The notes: generated by a model from the sequence alone, not told the origin. A stretch of DNA of 64,000 nucleotides from Candidatus Binatia bacterium (GCA_023150935.1 JAKLJW010000002.1:62001-126000), one strand, 5' to 3'. Positions 27,895 to 37,609 are shown, counted from the stretch's first letter. Numbers and translations: made by a program.

Positions 27895-27923
27895 GACACG
27901 CGCCCAGGCGGTACACCCGAGGG

Positions 27924-29153
27924 TCAGCCGGCAGGCGCGATGTTCACCCGTTGGCCGTCGCGGAGTGGGGGATCGCCGATCACCACGCTTTCGCCCCCAC
28001 TGAGTCCCTGTGCAATGCGCACGTTCGGCCCGACCTCGCCCGCGGTCTCCACCGTCGTTTGCTTCGTACGACCCCCGGCGACCACCCAGACGAAGTTACC
28101 CCCCGCGGAGGCCCGGTGCAGCGCGCTCACCGGCACGAGGACCGTGGTGGCCTCGGCGGCTCCGTTATCCGGGCGCGCGGAATCCAGGAAGGTGACCCTG
28201 GCGCTCATGTCCGGGAGCAGCTTGTCGTCGGGCGCCGTGATCTGGACCTCGACCTTCAGGGTTCCCTTCTGGCGGTCGACCTGCGGATACAGCTTGACGA
28301 CCCGTGCCGGGTAGCGTCGGTTCGGATAGGCATCGGGGGCTACTTCGGCCGGCTGACCGATGTGGATGCGACTCAGGTCAGCTTCGTTGACATCGACCTC
28401 GGCCCGGAGGTCAGACATGTTGGCGAGCCTGATCAGGTCGCCCGAGCCGGCGAAGCCGCCCGGAACCGCGATCTCTCCCACCTCCTTGAGCTTGGCGAGG
28501 ACGACACCGTCGGTAGGCGCGCGCAGCGTCGTGTAATCGAGGTTGACCCTGGCTTGCTGCAGTTCCGCCTCGAGTTGCAACAGTGTGGCGCGCGCGACGG
28601 CGGCCTTGTTTTCGAGCACGTCGAGTTCCTGTTGCGAAATCACGTCCTTGCCGCGCAGCGCCTCGCCGCGCCGCAACTCCGATTCGGCGAGGGTCAGGTT
28701 GGCACGGGCGACCTGCAACCCGGCTTCGATGCGCGCCAGTGCGGCTCGGTAGTCGCGGTCATCCAGTTGGACGAGCGGGGCATCTCGACGTACCGACTGC
28801 CCCTCTTCGACGAAGTACCGGTCTATACGCCCGGGAACCCGAACTCCCACCTGCACGTAGCGGTCGCCCGTCACCACGTATCCCGACCCCGACAGAACCG
28901 GTGCCGGGCCGGTTTGTGCCGCGCTGACGCGCAGCGCCGTCGCAACGGCGACCACGGGAATGCGGCCGAACAGCATCCAGACGCCGCCGCCGAGCACGGC
29001 GGCGATTCCGGTCGCCGCCGCCACCCACCGCAACCACCGCCGGCGCACCCGCCGCGGCGGGCTTGCCCCGACCGGCGGACGGTCGATCTTCAGAGAAGCC
29101 AGGTCGGCCCGCAATTGGTCGTCGTTGCCCATCGCCTTATCGTCTCGATCCAC
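27924..29153 (-). CDS. Efflux periplasmic adaptor (MacA/HlyD family)
   Basis: 409 residues from GTG 29153; ATG 29132 is an alternative. An N-terminal membrane anchor (about 40-62) follows a basic cytoplasmic stretch. A biotinyl-lipoyl-like half VPGRIDRYFVEEGQSVRRDAPLVQLD leads into a coiled-coil hairpin (about 130-210, with EAGLQVARANLTLAESELRRGE). The second lipoyl half TTLRAPTDGVVLAKLKEVGE and a beta-barrel domain follow. It should link inner-membrane permeases to an outer-membrane channel. It is last in a four-gene operon with the ABC ATPase and two permeases, which is MacAB-like. No TolC-type gene is in the window. Confidence 0.9.
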   Translation of the reverse strand: MDRDDKAMGNDDQLRADLASLKIDRPPVGASPPRRVRRRWLRWVAAATGIAAVLGGGVWMLFGRIPVVAVATALRVSAAQTGPAPVLSGSGYVVTGDRYVQVGVRVPGRIDRYFVEEGQSVRRDAPLVQLDDRDYRAALARIEAGLQVARANLTLAESELRRGEALRGKDVISQQELDVLENKAAVARATLLQLEAELQQARVNLDYTTLRAPTDGVVLAKLKEVGEIAVPGGFAGSGDLIRLANMSDLRAEVDVNEADLSRIHIGQPAEVAPDAYPNRRYPARVVKLYPQVDRQKGTLKVEVQITAPDDKLLPDMSARVTFLDSARPDNGAAEATTVLVPVSALHRASAGGNFVWVVAGGRTKQTTVETAGEVGPNVRIAQGLSGGESVVIGDPPLRDGQRVNIAPAG

Positions 29154-29192
29154 ACCAGCATACCGTCCCCTCCCCCAACCCCCAAACCCCCG

Positions 29193-30371
29193 TCAAGCCT
29201 TCCGCAACGCCTCGATCGGCCGCAGTCGTGCCGCGCGCCAGGCCGGTCCGAGACCGCCGCAGAAGCCGATGAGACACGCCAGCCCCAGGGCGCCCACGAG
29301 GTCGCCCGCGCCCACCCGCAACGTGACGACATTGGTGGTGAACGTAGACGCGCCAAAGGCGACGCCTCCGAGCCAGGCGTCCACCGCTTGCGACAAGATC
29401 GCCGCCCCCCCCGCCCCGACGAGGAAACCGATCGCCGATAGCACCACCGCCTCGATCTGGAACGCCGTCAGGATCGCTCGGCGAGAAAAACCCAGTGCCC
29501 GCAGCGTCCCGATCTCGGCGGTGCGCGCTTGCACGGCGGCGTACATGGTGTTTGCCGCACCGAAGCCGGCACCGATTCCCGCCAGCACCGCTATGCCCAC
29601 GACCAGCACGTACAGGGAATTGGCGGACTCGGACTGCTTGGCATAGTAATCGGTCTCGGGCTGCGCCTCGAGCGCCCAGCGCGGATCGTTCCCGATGCGC
29701 TGCACCAGAGCATCCATGGCGGCTGGCGAGGTGGTGCGCAGCCGTACGCCCGAGTACGGGAACACCCGCTTGGCGTCGTTGCCGAGTTCGCGGACGTCGA
29801 CCCACACCTCGCTCTCGAACGACGACCCGCCGGCGTCGAAGATGCCCACCACTTTCCAGGCGCCGCGGCCGAACTCCAATTCGCTGCCGATCTCCGCTCC
29901 GGCGTAGCGGCCGGCGACGCCTCTGCCGACGATTGCCTCGTGCGCGCTCGGGTTGAACATGCGCCCGTCGGCGATGCGGACTGCGTCGTGCACCTCCAGA
30001 GCCACCGGCTCCACGCCGCGGACGAGGACGTTCTCGCGCCCTCCCGCTTTGGTCCGGAAGAACGGCTGCACCACCAGCTCCGGCGAGGCCAGAGGTCGAT
30101 CTTCGGCGTCGCGGGCGATACCGTCGAAATACTTGAGCGCTTGATGCGCGGCGAGCGGAACCTGACTGGCCCCGTCGTTGTCCGATCCCTTGCGCATCAC
30201 CACGAGATTGCGCGGATCGCCGCTGGTTACCAGGGTGCGCTTGAGACTCGAGATGAGGCCGAGAAACAGACACGAGGCGATAACGACCAGCGCTATGACC
30301 CCGGCGGTCATAACACTTCGCCCCGGCCGGGCGGCCACGTTGCGGATACTGTAAGAGAGGGGGAGGAGCAT
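29193..30371 (-). CDS. ABC transporter permease, FtsX/MacB type (second)
   Basis: 392 residues. One membrane segment near the start (SVMTAGVIALVVIASCLFLGLIS, about 19-41) is followed by a periplasmic MacB-core-like domain (about 45-265). Three C-terminal membrane helices (about 273-295, 320-345, 355-378) include the FtsX motif ARTAEIGTLRALGFSRRAIL. It ends ARLRPIEALRKA, typical of these permeases. It likely pairs with the next permease and the shared ATPase as a tripartite exporter or lipoprotein-type mover. Cargo is unknown. Confidence 0.9.
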   Translation of the reverse strand: MLLPLSYSIRNVAARPGRSVMTAGVIALVVIASCLFLGLISSLKRTLVTSGDPRNLVVMRKGSDNDGASQVPLAAHQALKYFDGIARDAEDRPLASPELVVQPFFRTKAGGRENVLVRGVEPVALEVHDAVRIADGRMFNPSAHEAIVGRGVAGRYAGAEIGSELEFGRGAWKVVGIFDAGGSSFESEVWVDVRELGNDAKRVFPYSGVRLRTTSPAAMDALVQRIGNDPRWALEAQPETDYYAKQSESANSLYVLVVGIAVLAGIGAGFGAANTMYAAVQARTAEIGTLRALGFSRRAILTAFQIEAVVLSAIGFLVGAGGAAILSQAVDAWLGGVAFGASTFTTNVVTLRVGAGDLVGALGLACLIGFCGGLGPAWRAARLRPIEALRKA

Positions 30372-30449
30372 GGGGGCGTGGGGGATCGAGCGTGCTCGGC
30401 GCGGCCGATTGTCGGGGCGGTGCCTGCGGGGAAGGACTCCGGCACCTCC

Positions 30450-31616
30450 CTAGAACACCTCGTGCAGCGCGGTCACCACCGATTTACGGGCGGCCCCCCA
30501 GGCAGGCACCACGCCGGCGAGCATACCGACGACCAGCGAAAGGAATAACCCATTAGCGACGACCGGGGCGGTGATAATGAAACTACCCAGTGGTCCAAGC
30601 GTCGGATTGGCGCCCGCGGCGGCGCGCAACATACCCGTGGCGCCGAGCGACATCAGAACGCCGGCGACCCCCGCGACGATGGCCAGCAGGAGCGCCTCGG
30701 CAAGCAGGGTGGCGAAGATCGCGCGCCGGCCGAAGCCGATGGCCTTCAATACGGCGATCTCCCCGGCCCGTTCTCGGACTCCCATCGAGGCGGTGTTGGC
30801 GGCTATGAACACGATGCACAGTGCCACCAGCCCGGTGACGATGAGGACGATCGTGACGAAACCCTGCAACGAACCGAAGAAGTTCGAAAAGAAGCTCTTC
30901 TCGGTTTCCGACGCCGTCTCAGCGTCGCTGTTGCGCGACATTTCGTCGACGGTGCGCATGATCGCGTTAACCTTGGCCGGGTCGCCGGCCCGCACCCAGA
31001 TCATGCCGACGATGCCGAGACCCTTGCGCCCCTGCGCCTTCAGGGCCTGATCGAGGTACTCCTGGTTGAACCAGAGCAGCGGAGCGCGTTCGCTGGCGAT
31101 TTCTCCGACGATCCGCAGGTCGAGGTTTACCGGCCACACGGTGCTCTTCAGCGTGATGCGATCGCCGACCTTCCAGCCGTAGCGTTTCATCACCTGCCGG
31201 CCGACGATGGCACCGTCTCGGTAACGCTGGAAATCCGCCAGCTGTTCCGGGGTGATCGGCCAATCGGGATACACGGCGCCGACATGCTCGACCTCGACGG
31301 CGAAGTTCGGAAAGGTCACCTTGCCGGCCTCCTCGTAAGCGCCGCCGAACCACACCTGACCCATGGCAGCGGCCACGCCGTCGATCTGCCGAACCTTGCG
31401 GGTGAACGATGCCGGCATCGGGTAAACCACTCCGGCCTTGTTGTGCACGGAGATGCGGGTGTTGTTGGCCATGCTGTCGAGAATGGCGTTGAGGCCATCG
31501 GGCATCGTCAGCAGCAGGCAGACGAGGGCCACCGCAAGCGCGACCGCGCCGCCCGTCAACGCGGTGCGCAGCTTGTTGCGCCAGAGATTGGCCCAGATCC
31601 AGCGGGAGTAGGTCAT
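30450..31616 (-). CDS. ABC transporter permease, FtsX/MacB type (first)
   Basis: 388 residues. It begins [29 protein letters not shown], with a first helix about 17-37. A large periplasmic domain (about 45-260) is followed by three helices, with RERAGEIAVLKAIGFGRRAIF as the FtsX signature, and the C-terminus VPAWGAARKSVVTALHEVF. The ATG overlaps the ATPase stop by four bases (ATGA), indicating coupling. With the other permease it would form a heterodimer, unlike MacB, in which permease and ATPase are fused. Confidence 0.9.
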   Translation of the reverse strand: MTYSRWIWANLWRNKLRTALTGGAVALAVALVCLLLTMPDGLNAILDSMANNTRISVHNKAGVVYPMPASFTRKVRQIDGVAAAMGQVWFGGAYEEAGKVTFPNFAVEVEHVGAVYPDWPITPEQLADFQRYRDGAIVGRQVMKRYGWKVGDRITLKSTVWPVNLDLRIVGEIASERAPLLWFNQEYLDQALKAQGRKGLGIVGMIWVRAGDPAKVNAIMRTVDEMSRNSDAETASETEKSFFSNFFGSLQGFVTIVLIVTGLVALCIVFIAANTASMGVRERAGEIAVLKAIGFGRRAIFATLLAEALLLAIVAGVAGVLMSLGATGMLRAAAGANPTLGPLGSFIITAPVVANGLFLSLVVGMLAGVVPAWGAARKSVVTALHEVF

Positions 31617-32407
31617 GGCGCCGGCGGGCTAACCGTGGACGTCGGATGAGCGCCGGCAGCCAGAAGCAGGGCGGCCTCGGCGCGTTCGGCGTCGTCGCCT
31701 TCGAGCAGTATGCCCTTGTCGAGGTGGAAGGCGTCGTCCACAAAACGCAGGGCCCTGGGATCGTGCGTGACCATGACGATCGTCTTGCCGAACTCGTTCT
31801 TGAGCTGGCGCAGGAGGCCGAGTGTGGCCTCGGCGTTACGGGCGTCGAGATCGCCAGTCGGTTCGTCGGCGACGATCAGGTCGGGGTCCGTGACGATCGC
31901 ACGCGCGATGGCTACGCGCTGCTGCTCGCCGCCGGAAAGCGTGCGCGGGTAGTGGTCGAGGCGGTGTTCCAGGCCGACTATGCGCAAGGCGGTTTCGGCC
32001 CGGCGGGCGCGCTCGGGCTTGCCCAGATGAGTCAGGAGCAGGGGCAGGGCGACGTTGTCGCGCGCGTTCAGTACCGGGATCAGGTTGAAGAACTGGAAGA
32101 TCAGGCCGACGTGCCGGGCCCGCCACGCCGCCAGGTCGTCCTCCGTCAAATCGTCCAGACGGGCCCCCGCGACGATGACCTCTCCCGAGGTCGGCCGGTC
32201 GATGCCCGAGACCAGATTCAGCAGGGTCGACTTGCCGGAACCCGACGGGCCCATGAAGGCGACGAAATGCCCGCGCGGCACCTGCAGCGAGACATTATCG
32301 AGCGCGTGTACGTCGTCCACGCCGCGAATGTAGCGACGAGACACATGGCGAATCGCGACGAGGGCACCCTCGCCGGTGGGGGGCGGCGTTCCGTACATGG
32401 CCTGCAC
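31613..32407 (-). CDS. ABC transporter ATP-binding protein (LolD/MacB-like)
   Basis: 264 residues from GTG 32407; ATG 32398 is equally possible. Walker [10 protein letters not shown] lies at about 53-61, with a Q-loop [18 protein letters not shown]. The signature is [15 protein letters not shown], Walker [13 protein letters not shown], and the H-loop [11 protein letters not shown]. These are the marks of the LolD/MacB branch that powers FtsX-type permeases. It is first in the operon. The C-terminal tail ([21 protein letters not shown]) is unconserved. Confidence 0.95.
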   Translation of the reverse strand: MQAMYGTPPPTGEGALVAIRHVSRRYIRGVDDVHALDNVSLQVPRGHFVAFMGPSGSGKSTLLNLVSGIDRPTSGEVIVAGARLDDLTEDDLAAWRARHVGLIFQFFNLIPVLNARDNVALPLLLTHLGKPERARRAETALRIVGLEHRLDHYPRTLSGGEQQRVAIARAIVTDPDLIVADEPTGDLDARNAEATLGLLRQLKNEFGKTIVMVTHDPRALRFVDDAFHLDKGILLEGDDAERAEAALLLAAGAHPTSTVSPPAP

Positions 32408-32468
32408 GTCGAGATTACCCGACGTGCGGCGGCGATGGTAGGGACGGAGGGGCGTTAAGTTAACGGCC

Positions 32469-32936
32469 TCACTCCGTTGCGAACGCTGCCACCTTCGGCT
32501 GCACCAGCCGGACGAAGTCGGCGTACTTCATGCGCACCGTCTGCGTGTGCGTGCCGGCGTTGAAGACGATGTCCTCGTCGCGCGTCAGGCTCTGGTCGAC
32601 GAACACGGGCAGGTTGTAGAGGTTGCCGAACGGCGGCATGGCACCGGCTTCGCACTGAGGGAAGAGACCGGTGAATTCCTCCTCGGTCGCCAGGCGCAGA
32701 TCGTGACGACCGACCACGCCTTCTGCGAGGTCGAGATCGACGCGAAGCGGCGCCGGCAGCACCGCCATGAAGAACTGGCTGCCGCTGCGCAGGATGACGA
32801 CCTTTGCCAGCTCCTTGCCCTTCACGTGTTGGGCCTCGGCGACCTCCTGCGCCGTAAACGCTTGACGGTGCGACAGCACATCGTACTTAACGCCCGCACT
32901 GTCCAGAAACTCCCGCAGCTTCGTGAGGATCGGCAT
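32469..32936 (-). CDS. YbaK/ProX-type aminoacyl-tRNA deacylase
   Basis: 155 residues from ATG 32936, directly after GAGGAGG. The longer frame upstream is Arg-rich noise. The YbaK-fold pattern includes VLSHRQAFTAQEVAEAQHVKGKELAKVVILR with the conserved Lys, then ATEEEFTGLFPQCEAGAMPPFG, and FNAGTHTQTVRMKYADFVRLV. Such proteins hydrolyse mischarged aminoacyl-tRNAs in trans. Substrate preference is unknown. It is a single gene codirectional with the exporter operon but 62 bases upstream of it. Confidence 0.9.
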   Translation of the reverse strand: MPILTKLREFLDSAGVKYDVLSHRQAFTAQEVAEAQHVKGKELAKVVILRSGSQFFMAVLPAPLRVDLDLAEGVVGRHDLRLATEEEFTGLFPQCEAGAMPPFGNLYNLPVFVDQSLTRDEDIVFNAGTHTQTVRMKYADFVRLVQPKVAAFATE

Positions 32937-33185
32937 GGCAGTCCTCCTCGGTCCATAAAATTGGCGAACCACGAACCGTGCCAGCCTCCGGCGCCGGCGC
33001 CGACAGCCCGGTGAGTATGCCCGAGAATGCGTTCGCTTCCCAGTCGTGCCACCGCCTTCCGGCGGTTGCGAAGGCACGCGTTCGGGCCTCTCGATCAGGT
33101 CCGCTTCCCCACCGAGCGTTCCAGTTCGGCGGCGGTTTCGCCTGCCACCCAATGATGCGCACGGTTGCCGATCCGGTGCGGGCGC

Positions 33186-33416
33186 TTACTTCGGCTGGGT
33201 CTTCAGTACAGTCAGCCGTTCCCGGGCGCGGGCGGCCTGTTCGCTGTCCGGATATTCGGCGACGATCTGCTCGTAAAGCTCGCGCGCGTGTTGCGGGTTG
33301 TTCTGTACTTCCTCGAATTGGGCAATATCGAAAAGCTGCGCCGCCTTGTCCTGGCAACCCCCGGCGGCCAACACCGCCACCAGGCACAAGGTCCGTATCG
33401 AGCCGTGCATCGACAT
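33186..33416 (-). CDS. Small TPR-like lipoprotein
   Basis: 76 residues. The signal peptide has a lipobox LAAGGC, so a lipid-anchored Cys about residue 21. The remainder carries one or two TPR-like helical hairpins: FDIAQFEEVQNNPQHARELYEQIVAEYPDSEQAARARERL. This recalls the YbgF/BamD style of tetratricopeptide lipoproteins but far shorter. An internal ATG (33410) could also start it. It is a probable envelope scaffold; no neighbour explains it. Confidence 0.7.
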   Translation of the reverse strand: MSMHGSIRTLCLVAVLAAGGCQDKAAQLFDIAQFEEVQNNPQHARELYEQIVAEYPDSEQAARARERLTVLKTQPK

Positions 33417-33557
33417 CGCTCTCGGCCCGGTTTCTTATGCCGCGGGACGCCGATCGGCAAGTGCGGGGCGTACGACAAATTCGTGAGATAGCCTCACGCC
33501 GCACGCTCCGTCGATGGTGCGCCGGCGGCCGGATGTGGTAAGGCGCCGGGACGCGAC

Positions 33558-35249
33558 ATGGCCGACACGCAGCTTCCCCGGAAGGCGCCACGGTTCGTTT
33601 TGCTTGCGGGTCTACGCCCGCTCGGGCGCGCCGAAGCGCTGCGCGATGCGCTGGCCGGCGTCACCCTGGCGGCGATGAACGTGCCGCAGGCGCTCGGCTA
33701 TGCGCGCATCGCCGGCATGCCGCTGATCACCGGTTTGTACACGCTGCTGCTGCCGCTGGTGGCGTTCGCAGCCTTCGGATCGTCGCGGTACCTCGTGGTC
33801 GCTGCCGACTCCGCCACCGCCGCCATTCTTGCCGGTGCCCTGGTGCACATCGCGCCGCGCGGCAGCGACCAGTACGTTGCGCTCGCCGGTATCGCGGCGT
33901 TGTTGACGGGCGGCCTGCTGCTGCTGGCCCGGCTGTTTCGACTCGGGTTTCTCGCGGACTTCCTCTCCCGTACGGTCCTCGTCGGCTTCCTGACCGGCGT
34001 CGGGCTTCAGGTCGCCATCGGCGAACTCGGAGACATGCTCGGCATTCAGGCGGACGCCCACGGCACCGTCGCGCAACTTGTGCAGGTCGTCGCGGGGCTC
34101 GGCCACCTGCACCTGCCGACGCTCGCGGTGTCGGTGGCCGTCATCGTTTGCGTGCTCGGATGTCGCTACGGGATGCCGCGCATTCCGGGGCCGTTGATCG
34201 CCGTCGTCGGGGTGCTGGTGGCCAGCCGCACCTTCGATTTCGCCGGCCGCGGCATTCAGGTCATCGGCGCGGTGCCCGGTGGGCTGCCCCATCTGGCGTT
34301 GCCGGCGTTGACCTGGCGCGAATTCCTCGAGCTGCTGCCGGCGGCAGCCTCGTGTTTCGTGATGATCATCGCGCAGAGCGCGGCGACCGCCCGTGCGTAC
34401 GCCCTGCGTCACCATGACGCTCTCGACGCGGACACCGACCTCGTCGGTCTCGGTGCCGCCAACGTAGCCGCGGCCTGCACGGGCACGTTTGTGGTGAACG
34501 GCAGCCCCACCCAGACGGCGATGGTCGAGCGGGCCGGCGCTCGCAGTCAGACGGCGCAACTTGCCACGGCGATCGTGGTGGCCGGCTTGCTTCTGCTGGC
34601 GACGGGTCCACTGCAGTACCTGCCGCGCGGTGCGCTCGCCGCCATCGTCTTCACGATTGCAATCGGCCTGATCGATGTGCCGGGATTGCAGGCGATCCGC
34701 CGAGAGAGCCCGGGAGAGTTCACCCTTGCCCTTACCGCAGCCGCCGTGGTGGTGCTCATCGGCGTACAACATGGCATCCTGCTGGCGATGGTGCTGTCGC
34801 TGCTCCGGCACGTGCGGCACAGCTACCAGCCCAGCACCTCGATCATGGTGCCCGACGAGGGCGGTCGATGGATACCGGTGCCGGCGGTGCCCGGTGTGGT
34901 CACCGAGCCGGGCCTGATCGTCTACCGGTTCGCCGCCGACCTGTTCTACGCCAACGTCGAACACTTCACCGACGAGTTGCGCAACCTCGTGACGGCACCG
35001 GCCGAACCGGTTCGCTGGGTGGTGATCGACGCCGGTGCGATCACCGACATCGACTACTCGGCCGCCGCGGCGCTCCGGGAGTTGCTGCCCGATCTGCGCC
35101 GCCTCGGACTGACGCTGCTGTTCGCCCGTGTGCGGCCCGAATTGGAAACCGACTTTGCCCGCCACGGCATCGTGGAAGCGCTCGGGCGGGAGCGGATCTT
35201 CCCGACTCTGCACGAGGCACTCGCCGCCGTTCACCGGGGTCTTTCGTGA
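33558..35249 (+). CDS. SulP/SLC26 anion transporter with STAS domain
   Basis: 563 residues. Ten to twelve membrane helices occupy about 25-420, with the family start DALAGVTLAAMNVPQALGYARIAGMPLITGLYT and GTFVVNGSPTQTAMVERAGARS near 305-325. A C-terminal STAS domain (about 430-555) carries VIDAGAITDIDYSAAAALREL. These transporters move sulfate, bicarbonate or other anions; the ion cannot be told. The STAS domain may be regulatory. It is a single gene divergent from the small lipoprotein. Confidence 0.93.
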   Translation: MADTQLPRKAPRFVLLAGLRPLGRAEALRDALAGVTLAAMNVPQALGYARIAGMPLITGLYTLLLPLVAFAAFGSSRYLVVAADSATAAILAGALVHIAPRGSDQYVALAGIAALLTGGLLLLARLFRLGFLADFLSRTVLVGFLTGVGLQVAIGELGDMLGIQADAHGTVAQLVQVVAGLGHLHLPTLAVSVAVIVCVLGCRYGMPRIPGPLIAVVGVLVASRTFDFAGRGIQVIGAVPGGLPHLALPALTWREFLELLPAAASCFVMIIAQSAATARAYALRHHDALDADTDLVGLGAANVAAACTGTFVVNGSPTQTAMVERAGARSQTAQLATAIVVAGLLLLATGPLQYLPRGALAAIVFTIAIGLIDVPGLQAIRRESPGEFTLALTAAAVVVLIGVQHGILLAMVLSLLRHVRHSYQPSTSIMVPDEGGRWIPVPAVPGVVTEPGLIVYRFAADLFYANVEHFTDELRNLVTAPAEPVRWVVIDAGAITDIDYSAAAALRELLPDLRRLGLTLLFARVRPELETDFARHGIVEALGRERIFPTLHEALAAVHRGLS

Positions 35250-35602
35250 CCCCGGGGGACGCGTTGGAAGATGCCCTTCCGATGTGTGCCCTGGACTACG
35301 ATCGCCCGGCCATCACGCGCTCCCTTGCGCGTCGCGTGCTGTGACTTGTCCGGCACTCCATCTGCGGGCGCCGCCGAACCGGCCTCTCCTCCGTACTCGT
35401 TCACGTACTCGTTCACGGCCGCTTCCTCGTAGGCGTCCAACCGCTCGTTGTCTAACTTCATCGCCGCGTGCCCTCAGTCCGTGCACGAGTACGTGTACCG
35501 CTTCGCTGAGTACGTGTACGGAATGGAAACCCAACTTCGAGTTTACGGGCACGGTGCGAGGAAATCGGATGGGGAGGGCGAGGCTCCTGCCGAGCCGAGT
35601 GC
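35250..35602. other. Gene-free stretch with GAGTACGTG-type tract
   Basis: 353 bases. The central part (35391-35521) is a low-complexity tract described separately. On the minus strand a 76-codon frame begins at 35461 with MKLDNERLDAY. That resembles the start of four-helix-bundle (23S intervening-sequence type) proteins but then runs into repeat-encoded residues, so it looks like a remnant. Nothing else is seen. Confidence 0.5.
35391..35521. repeat. Inverted tract of GTACTCGTTCAC / GAGTACGTGTAC units
   Basis: GTACTCGTTCAC occurs twice in tandem at 35392-35416 (as CGTACTCGTTCACGTACTCG). GAGTACGTGTACC and GAGTACGTGTACG follow at 35487-35520 in the opposite sense. The arms flank about 65 bases that contain the MKLDNERLDAY start at 35461 on the minus strand. 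The arrangement suggests a structured element with a broken small gene at its centre. Confidence 0.5.
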
Positions 35603-36910
35603 TCACCGGCGCGGCTCGGCGGGAGCCTCGAGAGGTCCCCCGCCCGCCGGCGTGGCTGCCGGCAAAGTCACACGAAAGCAGGTGCCGCCGTCGGGACGGG
35701 CTTCGCAGAGTGCTTCGCCGCCGTGACGGCGTGCGATCTGGCGCACGATGGCGAGACCCAATCCGCTGCCGCCGTCGCCTTCACGCTGGCCGGGAAGACG
35801 ATAGAACGGTTCGAAGATACGCTCGCGTTCGGACACGGGAATGCCCGGTCCGCGGTCGCACACGGTCAGTGCCGCGTCCTCGTTGACGCGGGTTACCGCA
35901 ATGTCGATGGGAGCTCGACCGTAACGCTGCGCGTTGTCGAGCAGATTGCGGATCAAACGCCGCAGCAGTCGGGTCTCGCCGCTCACCTGCACGGGCGTGC
36001 CGGTTACCGACAGATCGCGACGCGCCGCTTCTTCTGCGACCAGACCGAGGAGATCGACGGGTTCGACAGATCCGTGCTCGGGTGTCGTGTCCAGCCGGCT
36101 GGCGAGCAGGATCTCTTCGATCAGGGCGTCCAGTTCGGCGATGTTACGTTCCACCTCGACTCGTTGCGCGGCCGGAATATGGGTGTGCAGCAGCTCGATC
36201 GCTACGCGCAGCCGTGCCAACGGCGAGCGCAGCTCGTGGGAGGCATTGGCAAGCAGCGTCTTGTGCGCCGTCACCAGAGCTTCGATACGCGTCGCTGCCC
36301 GATTGAAGCTCTCCGCCAGTTGCGCCACTTCGTCGCGACCCTCGACCGGTACGCGGGCCCGTAGGTCGCCGGCCCCGAGGGCCTCGACACTTGCCTGCAA
36401 ACGCTCCAGCCGGCGGGTAATACGGCGGACCGCCGGATACGCGGCCAGGGCGATCAGTACCAGCACCCCGATCGGTCCCCAGTGTGGCCGGCCGGCCGGC
36501 CGCGGCTGCACCGCCAGCCAGCGACCATCGGGCAGGCGGCGCGCCCACACCTGCCTCCGGCCGTCACGGTAACGCTGCACGTCCCTGCCCGCGGGCCGCG
36601 GCGGAGCCGGCAACGCCGGGCCGCTGGCAGCAACGAGCCGAGCGTCGGCGGCGAACAACGATACCCGCCCGCCCAGGCGCGCCGCGAGGCGATCGAGGGC
36701 GCGCTGTTGCACGCGTGACGGCGCGCCGGGTGCCGGTATCGCCGCAGCGGGCAGGTCGGTGAGAAACAATGCCGGCTGCCGTGGTCGGGAGGACTCCTCC
36801 GTCAGCCGCCAGAGGCCGTTAGCGATCGCCGCAAACACGGCCAGTGTCACCACCAGCGCGAAGTAGATCTGCAGATAAAGGCGATGGCGCGGCCCGTGTC
36901 TCCGGCTCAT
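35603..36910 (-). CDS. Sensor histidine kinase (CpxA/EnvZ type)
   Basis: 435 residues. TM1 is about 11-31, a periplasmic domain 35-140, TM2 145-162, and a HAMP domain 163-215. The dimerisation/phosphoacceptor box has His225 in NASHELRSPLARLRV. The ATPase N box is NLLDNAQRYG, then DRGPGIP, FEPFYR and GGSGLGLAIV. The end GGTCFRVTLPAA is followed by a short unconserved tail. It starts 6 bases after the response regulator stop, so the two form an operon. A CpxP/Spy-like gene upstream suggests envelope-stress sensing. Confidence 0.93.
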   Translation of the reverse strand: MSRRHGPRHRLYLQIYFALVVTLAVFAAIANGLWRLTEESSRPRQPALFLTDLPAAAIPAPGAPSRVQQRALDRLAARLGGRVSLFAADARLVAASGPALPAPPRPAGRDVQRYRDGRRQVWARRLPDGRWLAVQPRPAGRPHWGPIGVLVLIALAAYPAVRRITRRLERLQASVEALGAGDLRARVPVEGRDEVAQLAESFNRAATRIEALVTAHKTLLANASHELRSPLARLRVAIELLHTHIPAAQRVEVERNIAELDALIEEILLASRLDTTPEHGSVEPVDLLGLVAEEAARRDLSVTGTPVQVSGETRLLRRLIRNLLDNAQRYGRAPIDIAVTRVNEDAALTVCDRGPGIPVSERERIFEPFYRLPGQREGDGGSGLGLAIVRQIARRHGGEALCEARPDGGTCFRVTLPAATPAGGGPLEAPAEPRR

Positions 36911-36916
36911 GATGGC

Positions 36917-37609
36917 TCAGTCGTGCGGGTGGCGTGCGAACACGTAACCGGCGCCGCGAACCGTCAGCAGGTGCCGCGGCTTCCTGGGGTCGTCTTCGAT
37001 GGCGGCGCGGATGCGGGAGACGTGCACGTCGATCGACCGGTCGAAGGCTTCCAGCGCTTCGCCCTTGACGAGATCCATAAGCTGCTCGCGCGTCAGGACG
37101 CGCCCGGCGTGCTCGGCAAGGGCGAGGAGGAGCGCGAACTGGTATCCGGTCAGCGTTCGTTCCGCGCCGTCGACCCGAATCACGCGGGCGCCACGGTCGA
37201 TCTCGAGCCGTCCGAAATGCAGGAGGTCGCGGGCATCTCCCGCAGGCATGCGCCGCCGCAGGATGGCGCGCAGCCGGGCCAGCAACTCCCGCGGCTCGAA
37301 GGGTTTGGGGAGATAGTCGTCGGCCCCGAGTTCGAGGCCCACGATTCGGTCGGTGGCGTCACCGCGGGCGGTGAGCATGAGCACCGGCACGGTGCTGATG
37401 CCGCGCAAGCGCTTGAGGGTTTCGAAGCCGTCGAGGTCGGGCAGCATGACATCGAGGATCACGGCATCGACGGGCTCGCGCGCCACGTGCTTCAGGCCGC
37501 TGCCGGCGTCCGTGGCCAACGTGACGCGGAGCCCGGCCGCACCGAGGTACTCGGCAACCATGGCACCGAGCCGCGCGTCGTCATCGATCATCAGGATGCG
37601 GTCGGGCAT
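36917..37609 (-). CDS. OmpR/PhoB-family response regulator
   Basis: 230 residues from ATG 37609. A frame running further upstream crosses repeat D and is not coding. The receiver domain begins RILMIDDD, with phospho-acceptor Asp53 in VILDVMLPD and Lys in ADDYLPKPFEPRELLAR. A winged-helix DNA-binding domain (about 130-228) includes LTGYQFALLLALAEHAGRVLTREQL and VDVHVSRIRAAIEDDP-like recognition helices, ending RGAGYVFA. It is cotranscribed with the kinase. It probably controls envelope genes, including the CpxP-like gene 400 bases upstream. Confidence 0.94.
   Translation of the reverse strand: MPDRILMIDDDARLGAMVAEYLGAAGLRVTLATDAGSGLKHVAREPVDAVILDVMLPDLDGFETLKRLRGISTVPVLMLTARGDATDRIVGLELGADDYLPKPFEPRELLARLRAILRRRMPAGDARDLLHFGRLEIDRGARVIRVDGAERTLTGYQFALLLALAEHAGRVLTREQLMDLVKGEALEAFDRSIDVHVSRIRAAIEDDPRKPRHLLTVRGAGYVFARHPHD

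Noticed and set aside
35231..35461. 76-codon gene on the minus strand
   Set aside because: Only the first 11 residues look protein-like; the rest is encoded by low-complexity repeat. Treated as a remnant.
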